A DNA stretch of 64,000 bases from Arion vulgaris. Taxonomy: Eukaryota > Mollusca > Gastropoda > Stylommatophora > Arionidae. The position numbers were made by a program, and so were the translations under genes. Every line of letters begins with the position of its first letter. The first letter of the stretch is position 1. Where the stretch lies: the NCBI GenBank assembly GCA_020796225.1, contig CM036765.1, positions 806,001-870,000 of the forward strand. Direction: 5' to 3'. Under the pieces are notes generated by a model. That model was given only the letters and a program-made list of their open reading frames with translations, did no database searches and was not told where the DNA came from. Below, piece after piece: positions 1 through 12,400 of the stretch.

Positions 1-768
1 AATCCTGACCTAGGGAAGTAATGTGAAACAAATGTATGTGATATCCTTATTGTGTTTGAATATAATATCTATCCAATAACTATTGCAGATTTTAGTGACC
101 ATTTCTTACTTGTTACATTCCCAGTTTATTCTTCCCATAGTTTACCTTTTTAAGTTGATGTTTTCCTATCTTACTTTTTCTTTTAAATGTCTTGTATTCT
201 TTTTAGACCTTATTGTATGAAGTGTCTGTCACTTCACATTTCTAGGCCAATTGGTGCAGGATATAGGAGGACCAATTTATTTCCTCACATGTGGAATGTT
301 TTGTGTGGGACAGACCAACAACTCTCTTGTGTCCGATTCGATAAGCTCTGTATTATGCTAATCTGTGTCCCACTTTCTTATATACCTTTGATATTTCTAT
401 ATCTGACTGCTTCAATCACAAGTTCCCACTTCCTTTTATTTTTGTTATACCTGCTTCAATCAGATCATTTATGCATCCCTTCTTGGTGTACTTATGTATC
501 TTGTCTTTCACCTGTTTCTCTTAGGTCATAATACTTTATTAAAAAAACTGTTTTGTAGAAATGTTGTTTCCAGATATTTTCATTTCCTCTATGGTCTTGT
601 CAATATGTGTTGATAATCCATTTTAAGGTATATTGAGAAACACATGTTGCATATAGTATAAAAGTGTTATGTATGTATCGTCATTGCACTCCCATGCAGC
701 CGCATCCCAAAGTCCACCTGCTCACCATACTCATGAGAAGTTGATTAGTATATCCTCTCTCTCTACCA
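1..768. other. Unassigned AT-rich DNA, probably APEX2 intron
   Basis: No exon of APEX2 or repeat family recognised on either strand. A 114-codon frame at 187-531 lacks any motif. Confidence 0.4.
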
Positions 769-912
769 TAGTGATTCTCAACCTTCCTAATGCTGTGACC
801 CTTTAATACAGTTCCTCATGTTGTGGTGACACCCAACCATAAAATTATTTTCATTGCTACTTCATAACTGTAATTTTGCTACTGTTTTGAATCGTAATGT
901 AAATATCTGATA
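769..912 (+). mobile_element. hAT transposon fragment resembling the SPIN/URR1 terminal region
   Basis: Begins TAGTGATTCTCAACC, a near match to the hAT terminus CAGTGGTTCTCAACC, and continues with a stretch that by eye differs from the vertebrate URR1/SPIN-group end at only a few sites as I remember it. No transposase. The right side is cut by the (ATC)n tail of a minus-strand RTE LINE at about 912; the other half of the element was not found beyond that LINE. Confidence 0.65.
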
Positions 913-1808
913 TCATCATCAAATAGCTTGTCCTGAGCAGAACTTCTGCTCACTTTTAACAGTTCCTGCCTCTGCAGCCGTCATGTTCAAACCATCAGTT
1001 ACATCCTGAATCCATCTTCTCCTGGTCTTCCTCTTCTTCTCTTTGCCGGTATGCCTCCTTCCATGATGGTCTTCTCAGCCCTTCATGTCTTTTTATATGT
1101 CCAAAATATCTCAATTTTCTCTTTCGTATTTGTAGCATCAGCCAGTTTTCTTTGATTTTGAATTCTTTCTGGATAGATCCATTTGTTCTCTGTCCATGAT
1201 ATACAAAGGACTCTTCTGTAACATTTATATTCGAAAGCACATATATGTTTTTCCACTGCTTTATTAAATGTCCATGCTTCACACCCATATGTTGCCATTG
1301 GGAATATACATACTCTTAGTATTCGGATATTTGTTTTCTTATCACTTCCGTTCCATACTGTTTTTAGTTGTTTAATTTTTTGCAAAGCCATACTTGTTCT
1401 TTTAATTTCCTTCATCCCATTTCCATCTGTTGTTAGCAATGAAGTCAATCCTTCGGCTTTTAAACCCTTTTTTTTTTTAAAACCATCTGTTGTTAGCAGT
1501 GAACCAAGATATTCAAAACTGTTCACATTTTCTACTTTCTTTCCATTGATAAAAATATAATATGTCATGTTCGTTTTATCTGTTGTCATTATTTTGTTTT
1601 TGCCACATTGAGATATAGATTTTGTTTTTCGCTTTTATCTTTCACTTCTCCCAAAAATTTCTCAATCCCTTTTTGTGATGTTACAGTAAAACTGTATCGT
1701 CAGCGTAGTTCATGTATTTCTCTTCCTCCGATTATAAAAGGATCGTATTGTTCTTTTCCGCTATCTTCTGTAAATCAATTACAAAGCTGTTTTGGAAAAC
1801 AAAAATGA
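913..1808 (-). mobile_element. RTE-like LINE fragment (RTE-A), RT C-terminal region
   Basis: On the minus strand: NSFEYLGSLLTTDG, MKEIKRTSMALQKIKQLKTV, ATYGCEAWTFNKA, YRRVLCISWTENK, YFGHIKRHEGL, then a degraded PRRRW-type tail and an (ATC)n 3' end. These are the thumb and C-terminal hallmarks of RTE-type LINEs. The TTDG segment is internally duplicated around 1430-1500. Truncated and frameshifted. Confidence 0.75.
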
Positions 1809-2040
1809 TTCTTTTAAATAGATTTTATTGAAAGGTTATAGCAATATTGCTTATCTGACAGATTTACACAACAAATTTAATGAAACGAACTTACAACTGT
1901 AAGTAAATGATTCTAATTTGATCAAAGCAAAAGCAATTATTTCCTCGTTCGTGTCAAAACTTGCATTGTATTAACATTTGAAAATTTTATCAGTTTTCAA
2001 ATCTTTCTTCAATGGAAACAACTGATGTCGATATTCTGGT

Positions 2041-3050
2041 TTATAGTCAGCATTTATAGCAAAGGTTTATAGAAAAGTTTTTGACAGAGTCCAACATGAA
2101 AAGCTAATCATATGTCTACAAGAAATAGGCCTAGATGGGGATGATATCAGACTAATAAGCGACATATACTGGGAACAGACAGCAATAATAAAATATGAAA
2201 ATAGCTACTCTCCATACATAGACATAAAGAGAGGGGTGAGACAAGGATGCATTCTGTCACCAAGTCTATTTAACATCTACACAGAGAAAATCTTCAAACA
2301 ACTAGAGATGGTTCATAGTTCATAAGTACGGTTCCAACTTCACTGCAACAGGTCACCCCATAATTGCTCCGTTCCTGTGCCAATGAATATCACACGAAAT
2401 GCTAACACCTGTGAAAAGTTTCCTGTGTGAACTAATTCCAGAATGAAGCACGTACGCCAACAAAAAGCAACCTGCACCGCATAATATGCATATGGCGTCG
2501 CGAATGTAGCAACACAAAACTGTTCATCACTTGAATAGCAATTCTTGTCGAAGAGGACATCAATCACGGCAAAATCCAGCTTTCTGCACCCGCAATATAA
2601 CTGCATACGGCAGATTGAGCTTGTTCGCCATAACCGCTGTCCGCCATTTTCTGAATACACACAAAAAAGCGTACGGTTGACACAGCAAAAGCATTACATG
2701 TAACAGTCAGCTCACAGCGTTGCTCAAGCACTAACTCAGTAGCTCGGAAAACGAAACCGAAAATACCGACCAAACATGGCGGGAATGCGCTAGCAAGTCG
2801 TGTTCAGAATCAAACCGTTCTGACTCTGAATGGTCCTCCGCATTCCGCCATTGTTGGTCAGATTTTTCTATGGCTGACTAGTGAAAAACAACTAGAGAGA
2901 ATGCCAGGACTCAAGATCATTGGGAAAATAATAAACAACTTAAGATATGCAGATGACACAGTATTGGTAGTAGAAAGTGAACAAGAATTACAAGAAAGTG
3001 GACCAATTGGACAAAACTAGCAAGGAATATGGATTAGACATTAACCCTTT
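2041..3050 (+). mobile_element. RTE-like reverse transcriptase fragment split by a younger insertion
   Basis: RT motifs with frame shifts: FDRVQHEKLI, KRGVRQGCILSPSLFNIYTE, then after the insertion LRYADDTVLVVESEQEL with the YADD active site intact. The element is interrupted at 2309-2885 by a 577-bp SINE-like repeat. Confidence 0.75.
2296..2898 (-). mobile_element. Repeat A copy 1 (577-bp SINE-like element) with 13-bp target-site duplication
   Basis: Element at 2309-2885, minus orientation, bounded by exact direct repeats AAACAACTAGAGA at 2296-2308 and 2886-2898. The 3' end is a short (GAACTAT) repeat. Other copies lie at 34526, 39898 and 49101. The duplication and 3' tail indicate target-primed reverse transcription. 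Confidence 0.8.
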
Positions 3051-3288
3051 TAGCACGGGATGAATTTTGTCTATTTAGCCAAAAACACGGAGCATTATTT
3101 CAGTAAATGTGGGTGTGTTTTGTTATTTGTTTTAGACACCTTTCTGTTGTTCTGACACCATGTAATATATATATTTATAGGAAGGGTATATATTGATGAG
3201 AATCATGTGTGAATGTCTTATGTATCAACTATGACATGAAGGTACTATAGATAGTCATAACATTAAGACTTTATTTGTGATGTTACAG
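3044..3288. other. Short intron segment with a piggyBac-MITE-like start
   Basis: TTAACCCTTTTAGCACGGGA at 3044 resembles the left end of many piggyBac-type MITEs. No matching right end before the APEX2 exon at 3289. Confidence 0.3.
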
Positions 3289-3432
3289 ATTACCAGATGT
3301 TGGACTAAAAGATGTTGCTATAATTAATGTATATGTGCCAAGGGCAGGAGATAAGGAAGACAGACTACAGTATAAACTTAAATTCTTAACCCTTCTTCAA
3401 AGTAGGGCAGAGGCATTACGGGAACAGAAAAT
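3289..3432 (+). CDS. APEX2: APEX2 exon: central EEP-domain segment
   Basis: Internal exon. Acceptor ends ...ttacag at 3288; donor AT|gtatgt begins at 3433 (phase 2). Reading frame begins LPDVGLKDVAIINVYVPRAG and ends with RAEALREQK. The INVY.P segment and the LLQSRAEAL helix match the part of APE2 that precedes the GDLN-type active-site loop. Joins in phase to the exon at 4606 (AT + A = Ile). Confidence 0.88.
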
Positions 3433-6400
3433 GTATGTATTGGCTCTTGAAGTTCAAATGTTTGTTTATTTTTCTCTTTTTGAAAATAATGTTCTGAAAC
3501 AGTAAAATTTGTTATACTAAAGTTATGTGTAGGTAATCTTTTTGACTAAAAGAAATCAGATCAGGTGCCTTCTCTACATCAAAGGTCAACTATAATGGAG
3601 CTCAATATTTCATGTCTCTTGCCACAACAATTGTTTGTCTGTATTCTAGTGGATACGAGGAAAAGCACTTGGAAGTAAAGATGGCTGGCGTGATGTTGAC
3701 CACTTCGCCCATTGTGTGCTGATGGTCAATGAAAAATAAGTAAAGATGACTGGCGTGATGTTGACCACTTTGCCCATTGTGTGCTGATGGTCAATGAGAA
3801 GTAAGTAAAGATGGCTGGCATGATGTTGACCACTACGCCATTGTGTGCTGATGGTCAATGAAAATAAGATAAAGATGACTGGCGTGATGTTGACCACTTT
3901 GCCCATTGTGTGCTGATGGTCAATGAAAAATACAGGCTCAACCCCATATTACCCTATATTAAACCATGTGGTATATACGGTTCAGTTACTTACTTTTTTT
4001 ATACTTGTACCATTGCTTTATAACAAGAAAGTAAACTATTGGGATGTAAAACCATACAAGATCTTCAACTGCTAGCAACGAACCGCATCACATGGAGATC
4101 TAAAACCTCTGCCCCATGTGCCCTTGGTACGAAAGGAACAAACTAACTAACCATTGCCTTCCCTTCTATGGACATGTCCGGTGCAATGATGATATTCCAA
4201 CTGAAACAGAAACCATTGCCTTCCCTTACTTCTTGATCACAACCTTTTCTTCTAGTAGGGTTTTTGCACAGTCCCCTATAACATAAGTGTCTTCACTAAA
4301 GCAGTTCAGCTCAGAGAAATTCCCAGAATTCCTTCCTTCTCACATCATGTGACCCTTCCATTCCAGTATGGTTATATTTAGGAAATCCTTTCTAAAACAA
4401 CACACCAGAAAACAAGGTTATATTATGTGTCATAGTAAATATATCACTTCTCTTGACTTTTCAGCTGATTAGCTTTGTCAATGTTTGTGCTAATATAACA
4501 TGATGTTAAGGCAAGAAAACAAAGTAGTTATAAGTTTAGTGATACAGTTAACTTGAACAATTACTACTTGAATATGCTGATTGATTTCATTATTTTCTTT
4601 TCAGACATGTAATAACTGGAGACATGAATTTGACTCACAGAAAAATGGACAATTGTGACTCAGAGTGTGATGTAAGTTTGATATTATTTTGACAATGGTA
4701 TACCTGCTGATAGTTTTTACTGCAGTCTCTTTGTATTATGTAAAACATATAGTCAGACCTTCTGCATATCAGAGATTGTCTCATGATGATGATGATACCT
4801 GCTGATAGTTTTTACTGCAGTCTCCTTTGTATTGTATGTAGAAACATATATGTCAGACCTTTCTGCATATGTCAGAGATTGTCTCATGATGATGATGATA
4901 CCTGCTGATAGTTTTTACTGCAGTCTCCTTTGTATTGTATGTAGAAACATATATGTCAGACCTTTCTACATCTGTCAGGGATTGTCTCGGGGTTCCTTCT
5001 ATCACTTGTGTTGTTCAACATTTACATGGCAAAAGTACCCATAATTCAACTTTCAGACTGGTGGTCATTGATTTTGCTGATGACATCCTAACATAGAGAA
5101 CTAGATCAACAAGAAATGATCTCAGATATTTAAGGGACACTACATGGCATTTTGAAAGGAGTCTAGCTTTTAGGTCATTCCCGAGAAGGTGTACATGTTG
5201 TGGTGCTTTCTGAATAACTTCAGTCAGGGCTGACTTATCTAGATGGCAGGCTATTAGGCATCATGACTAAGTGAAACTTTGATCACATTCTATCTTACAC
5301 ACACATATACTATTATGTATATATATATTATGTTCTTGTGCTTCAGCTCATGTTGAACTTCTGATATATTGTTTGGATTTCTCTACCAAATCTGTCACCT
5401 CTGTAAAAATGCTTACGGGTATTTGAACTCAAGACCTGATGACCTGTTTAAATTTTTGCTACTGTTTTGAGGAAACACCAATATGTAATATCAACATACA
5501 GGAAACACCAATATGTAATATCAACATAAATAACACAACACTGAAACAAGTCCTTCGATTCAAGAACCTGGGAACACTCCTGACATCAGAAGGCAGGTGT
5601 AAAACAGAGATTAGAAGTAGAATAGCTCTAGCGAAAGCATCTTTTATGAAAATGAAAAAAAACGAATACTTCAGTGCTATATTGATCCAATACTTCTGTA
5701 TGGCAGCGAATCATGGACAATGAATAAACAATACGATCATTGGAAGCTACAGAGATGTGGTTTTACAGAAGAATGCTAAAAATTCCATAGACAGCGAAGA
5801 AAACAAATGAGGTAGTTTTAATCTGACAATCAAGGTTCTTCTGGCATATAATGAGAAGAGAAGGTTTAGAACATTTGTTGACAGCAGGTAAAATTCAGGG
5901 AAGGAGAGATCGTGGAAGACAGAGGGAGATGTTAGATGGCCTGATATCATGGTTTGACACACAAGATCAACATCAGAACTGATTACGTGCACCAAGCAGA
6001 GAGAGTTGTGGAGGGACATGATTGCTCTACGCTGCAGGCATGGCACTTGATTGACAAGCTTAATTTTGTAACCATTAAAATTTATGCTAAATGGGCTTGG
6101 TAACCTTCTGTTTTTCATACTTTCTGTCTTTTAGGTGTTTATCTTCTTATTGTATCATTTGCACGATGAGTCGAGTGAATTTCCAGAATCAACCAAATCG
6201 ATAGAAAACACATGATTTTGCTATATCTGTAGAATCTGAATATCCTTCTCCAGCCGTCTCGACTTTGTCCTGCCACTGGACACAGAAGGAATTGGGCGAG
6301 AGAGTGAGATCACAACTACGAACTCTTTCTCACTTTAAACCAATCATCCAAGTCACCATTTCATCCATCCATCAAACATACATCACACACCAAGTCCTGT

Positions 6401-9400
6401 GGCGATGGGCAGCAGCGACGGCATGGGCGCTGGCAGCCGTAGTGCAGACCTGCACAGGCGCTCAGTCCATATGGTCGTCTTCTGCTGATCGAAGCAGCAG
6501 TGGGATTCAGCAGCCCCTGAGCGCTGAGCAGCCCTCTCTAGGAAAGTACTGCTCACCTCCATGGCATGATGACGGGGCTAGAAAAGGTGTCCTAAACATT
6601 GCCTGTTCCAACACTACCTAGCCAGCTTACATGGCTGGTGGGTACCCTACTCCTGCGGTCGAAACAAAGGAAAGACAAAAAGAAAGGCAAGATCCTTTCC
6701 ACTCATCTTAGGCGCATGGAACATGCGCACTCTGCTTGACAGAGACAAAACAGAAAGGCAGTCGCCCTGATTGGAAGAGAATTGGCCAGATACAACATTG
6801 ACATAGCTGCATTGATCGAGACTAGACTCGCTGGCGAGGGCCAATAGTGTGAGGTTGGTGCAGGCTATACATTCTACTGGAGTGGTAGACATCCTGAAGA
6901 GAGACGGCAAGCAGGGGTGGGCTTCGCTATAAAGACAGAACTTGTTGGCAAGCTGGCCGGGTCTAAATGACCGCCTAATGACTGTAAAGATTCCATTGCA
7001 GCATAGCAAGAGGCATGCTACAATCATTAGTGCATATGCACCTACTATGACCAACCCAGAAGATGTCAAAGATAAGTTCTACGAAGAACTGCACGCAGTT
7101 ATTGCATCAGTCCCAAAAACAGATAAGCTTATTATTCTTGGTGACTTTAATGCAATGGTAGGCTCAGACAACATCTCCTGGAATGGTACGATTGGAAAGT
7201 ATGGTGTTGGCCGCAGCAACAATAATGGGCTCCTCCTGCTTCAGACCTGCACAGAGCACTAGCTACTTGTCACAAATACAATTTTTCGTTTACCTACCCG
7301 CAATCGAACATCCTGGATGCACCCCAGCTCTAGGCACTGGCACCTTATTGACTATGTAATTGTTAGAAAAAGAGATAGGCAGGATGTGCGTGTTACAAAG
7401 TCTATGTGTGGTGCCGAATGCTGGACCAACCATCGTCTTATTGTGTCTAAGCTAAATATGCATATCAAACCCTGAGGCGTCCCCAGGAAGATAACTCACA
7501 AAAGATTAGATGTCATCAAACTCAAGAATGTTAACATCAGGCAAAAGCTGGTGGACAAACTAGAAGACTGTCTCCAGACAATTCCGCTAGACAATCAAAA
7601 TGTTGATACAAACTGGACAACCCTAAGAGAATCTATATATGACACTGCTACAGAGATCCTGGGCACGAAACAAGAAACATGATTGGTTCGACGGAAACTG
7701 TGGAAATAAAACAAATGATGGCTGAGAAATCCAACCTTTATAATGCGCTTCAAAATGATCCTAAATCGTCATCAAAGAAAACTGCATTCAACAATCTGCG
7801 CAGATCCATCCAATGTAAACTATGCCAGATGCGTGACCCATGGCTGAGTAGAAAGGCAGAAGAGATTCATAACTTTGCAGATAGACACCACCGAAAGAAC
7901 TCTTATCATGCACTTAAAGCGGTCTATGGTCCAACATCACCATCATCATTCCCTCTCCTTAGCTCAGATGGAACCAAACTACTGACAAATAGGAAACAAT
8001 TCTCTTCGCAGGAGTGAGCATTTCAGCAGCATATTAAATCAACCATCATCTATAAATGACATAGCCATAAACCATCTACCTCAAATCCCCATAAATAACG
8101 CATTAAATGAAACTCCAACCTTAGAGGAGGCAAGAAGAGCTATTTCTAAGATTTCTAGCGTAAGGCTCCGTTGCTTGATTCAATTCCTCAGAGATCTACA
8201 AAGAGGCGGTACAATTCTCATTGAGAAGCTCCATATTATCTTCCAACAAATATGGCAGAGTGAAATCATCCCACAAGAAATGAAAGATGCATCCATCATC
8301 CATCTATATAAATGAAAAGGAAACGGACATGAATGTAACAATCATCGAGGCATCTCCCTACTATCTATTGCAGGAAAGATATTTGCCAGAATCCTTTGAA
8401 CGCTCACGGCTCATCTTGACAGAGGACTCTTGCCTGAAAGCCAGTGTGGATTCCATAAAGATCGTGGGAACCACAGACATGGTATTTGCTGCAAGGCAAC
8501 TGCAAGAAAAATGCCAAGAACAACATCGTTCACAGCATTCATCGACTTGACCAAGGCGTTTGATACGGTCAGTAGAGAAGGTCTATGGAAGATCATGGCT
8601 AAATATGGCTGTACTGAAAAATTCATCAAGATTGTGCAGCAACTGCATGAAGGGATGCACGCCAGAGTGCAGGACCAAGGCGAGCTATCAGAGCCTTTTT
8701 CCGTCCTGAATGGAGTCAAACAAGGCTGTGTGATTGCACCAACTCTGTTTAGCAATATGTTTTCTGCCATGCTGACAGAAGCATTCAGAGATGGTAACAT
8801 AGGTGTTGATATCAAGATCGCAGATGGAAAACTCTTCAATCCAAGGAGACTTCAAGCAAAAACAAAAGTAAAGTCTGATACCATCAGAGATCTCTTATTT
8901 GCTGACGACTGCGCCCTCACTGTCAACAATGAAGCAGATCTCCAGACTAGCATGAACAGATTCTCACAAGCCTACTCCAACTTTGGTCTTACCATCAATA
9001 CCGAGAAATCTGAAGTCATGTACCAACCAGCTCCTGGAAAAGTATATGCGAACCAAATATTACAACAAGCGCAGGAAACTGAAAGTAGTGGACAGATTTA
9101 CTTATCTTGGAAGCACACTGTCCCAAAATGTCACCATAGACGATGAAATAAATACTCAGAATCTCTAAAGCTAGCACACTTTGGCAGACTACATAGAAAT
9201 GTCTGGCACAGATGTGGTATTGACCAAGCCACAAAACTGAAGGCATATCGAGCTGTCGTGCTCCCAGTCCTTCTTCAAGCATGCGAAACTTGGACTGTAT
9301 ATCAGAGACACGCAAGGAAGCTAAACCACTTTCACAGTCTGCCTTAGAAAAATAATGAACATCAAATGGCAGGATATGATCCCAGATACAGAGGTCCTGA

Positions 9401-12400
9401 AAAGAGCTGCTCTTCCCAGCATCTACACAATCTTGATGCAGTCCCAGACAAGATGGGCAGGACATGTGACTCGAATGCCAGATTGCAGAATACCCAAACG
9501 ACTCTTTATGCATGAGTCATAAGATATATTTGTGTTTCTTTGTAACTTAAGAGAGAGAGAGAATGACATGATGTCACAAGCCAACAATCAAAATTCATCA
9601 AGATTGTGCAGCAACTGCATGAGGATGCGCTCAATGAGAGCTGCATGCGGTAAACGCCACAGGGCCAGAAGCTTCAAAGATCACTCAAGAACTCGATGAA
9701 ATCTTTTGGCATAGATGTAACAACTGGGAGAATGCTGTCAAGACAGATCAGCTGGCACACACTTCTTCAACACGTTCCTCAAGCTGCAAGTAGGAGTGAA
9801 CAGCATGGATGGAGCAAAACAGAAGGCAGTAAACTTCCACAAGTGCAAGTATACCTTGCCCACACTGTACAAGAACATTTCAACCGTATCGGGCTCACTA
9901 GTCATCACACACACAGACAAACATGGCGCAATTACATTCCCTTGGATGAAAATTTGTGTGGTGATCATCACCCGTGATGGACGAGCATCAGAATCTGAAT
10001 GCAACCAAACTTCACAGTATACAGTCTTCTATAACAGAACATCAGGAAACAAGGCGAAGGAGACCACAAAAAGATGGTTAGGTAGCATAGCAGATAGAAT
10101 CAAGTCAAAAATCAACACTAGAGCAGCGCAAGACAAAAACCATGACATTGGATAACATCTTGGTAGCAGTGTGACTACCACAAAAAAAATGGTATCTGAT
10201 AAGGATATATGAAAAAAAATCATGTGATATGCTGAAGGTTGAACACAGGTTACTCTTAGAAACTTCTGGCAAACGTGTAAGTGATAAACTTGAATATTGG
10301 GGACAGAAAAGAGTGAAATGCTTACATTTGTTTCATCATCATCATCAAATAGCTTGTCCTGAGCAGAACTTTGCCACCCCAACAGTCCTCCGAACTTCTC
10401 TCTCTCATAGGCCAGATGTCCTGCTGAGCCGTCAGTTACATCCTGAATCCATCTTCTCCGTGGTCTTTCTCTTCTTCTCTTTGCCGGTATGCCTCCTTCC
10501 ATGATTGTCTTCTCCAACTCTTCATATTGCCTTCATGTTTTTTATATGTCCAAAATATCTCAATTTTCTCTTTCTATTTGTAGCATCAGCCAGTTTTCTT
10601 TGATTTTGAGTTCTTTCTGGATAGATCTATTTGTTCTCTTCTCTGTCCAAGATATACGGAGGACTCTTCTGTAACACTTATATTCAAAAGCACATATATG
10701 TTTTTCCACTGCTTTATTAAATGTCCATGCTTCACACCCACTGGTGTGACTGGGAAGTTGCCACTGGGAATATGCATGCTCTTTGTATTCTGATCTTTGT
10801 TTTCTTATCAGTTCCGTTCCATACTGTTTTAGTTGTTTAATTTTTTTGTAAAGCCATGTTTGTTCTTTTAATTTCCATCATCCAATTTCGATCTGTTTTA
10901 GTAGTGAACCAAGATATTCAAAACTATTACATTCTCTACTTTCTCTCCGTTGATAAAAATATTTTTGTCATGTTCGTTTTATCTGTTGTCATTATTTTTG
11001 TTTTGCTACATTGAGATATAGATTTTGTTTTTCGCTTTTATCTTTCACTTCTAATAATTTCTCAATCCTTTTTGTGATGTTGACAGTAACACTGTATCGT
11101 AGTTCAGGTATTTCTCATTTGTTTAGAGTGACTAAATAGGTATTTTATAATCTCAAAATTTCTTCAGGAACATGACATTTTGTTTGCTTATTTTATTCAT
11201 ATTTTTGTATTTTCCATGTTATTGTAGGACGATTTTAAGCTCAGGTCAAGTCGAACTTGGATGAATGAGTTTTTGCAAAAATCTGAGCGTGATGCATCTA
11301 TTATAACGAAAGATCAAACTTTACAGAATCACCTCCTAACTTGAAAGGGGAATGTTTAGTGATGTTTATCGACAGCTTCACTCAGATCAAGAAAATGCTT
11401 TCACAAACTGGAACACTAGTACAGATGCAAGAAAAACCAACTATGGTAAACGTTTGGATTACATACTTATAGATACAGAACTATCTCATTATGTTTCAAG
11501 TTGTGAAATCATGACACAGGTGCAAGGTTCTGACCACTGTCCTGTAGTAGTCACTTTAAATTGTGATCCAGTGTCCTCAAAAACATGTCCACAGTTATGT
11601 TCTAAATATATGCCAGAGTTCAAAGGTCAGCAACAAAAGCTGTCTTCATTCTTTTCAAAATCTGTCAAACAAGAGAAGGATTTCTATCATTCCTCAATTG
11701 TGTTGTCGTGCAGTCCTGATCATTTACAAGATGTAACCAGATTTCCTGTTACAAAATCAACTCCTGATTCTGCTAACATTTCCAGATCGCAGCCATTGTT
11801 AAAGAAAAATACAATAGAAAATGTCAGATTAGCCAGTAAACATCCTGAAAAAAAAAATGTAACTGCAGCTGTCAAACAGAAGAATGTCAAGAGGATGAAG
11901 ACTGACACCAATCAGATCAGTTTGAAATTGTTTTTCACAAGTGTTGATTCAACAAATAACACAGGTGTAGACACTAGAACTGTTGACATTACTAAGTCAA
12001 CAGATGACATATGGATTTCTGATACAGAAGTTAACTCTCATGTGCCTCCAGTACACAGCAGTTGTACTTTATCATCAGGAGACGCAGGATTATGCATGCA
12101 CATTTCTGAGAATTCATTAGGTCTGTCAGAATTGCAGGAAATTGGCCAGTCACATTGTTCTTGCTCATCAGTAACCAATGTAAGCAAGTCTAAGAGTTCA
12201 GGATCAGACAATAATAGTGTAGACAACTCTGTCACTGGTGCATCACCATCATCATCACATACAAGTATGGGCACTTCTCCAGTTGTAAAAGACACTAGCC
12301 AAGCATGGAAGTCACTCTTGACAGGTCCTCCTCCACCACCTTTATGCCCTGGCCATAAAGAACCCTGTGTCCTAAAGACAGTGAATAAGAAAGGTCCCAA

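Noticed and set aside
187..531. 114-codon frame near the window start, considered as an upstream APEX2 exon
   Set aside because: No similarity to the APE2 N-terminal motifs and no suitable splice sites.
3646..3906. 86-codon minus-strand frame with ITPVIF repeats
   Set aside because: Artefact of the 65-bp minisatellite in the APEX2 intron.
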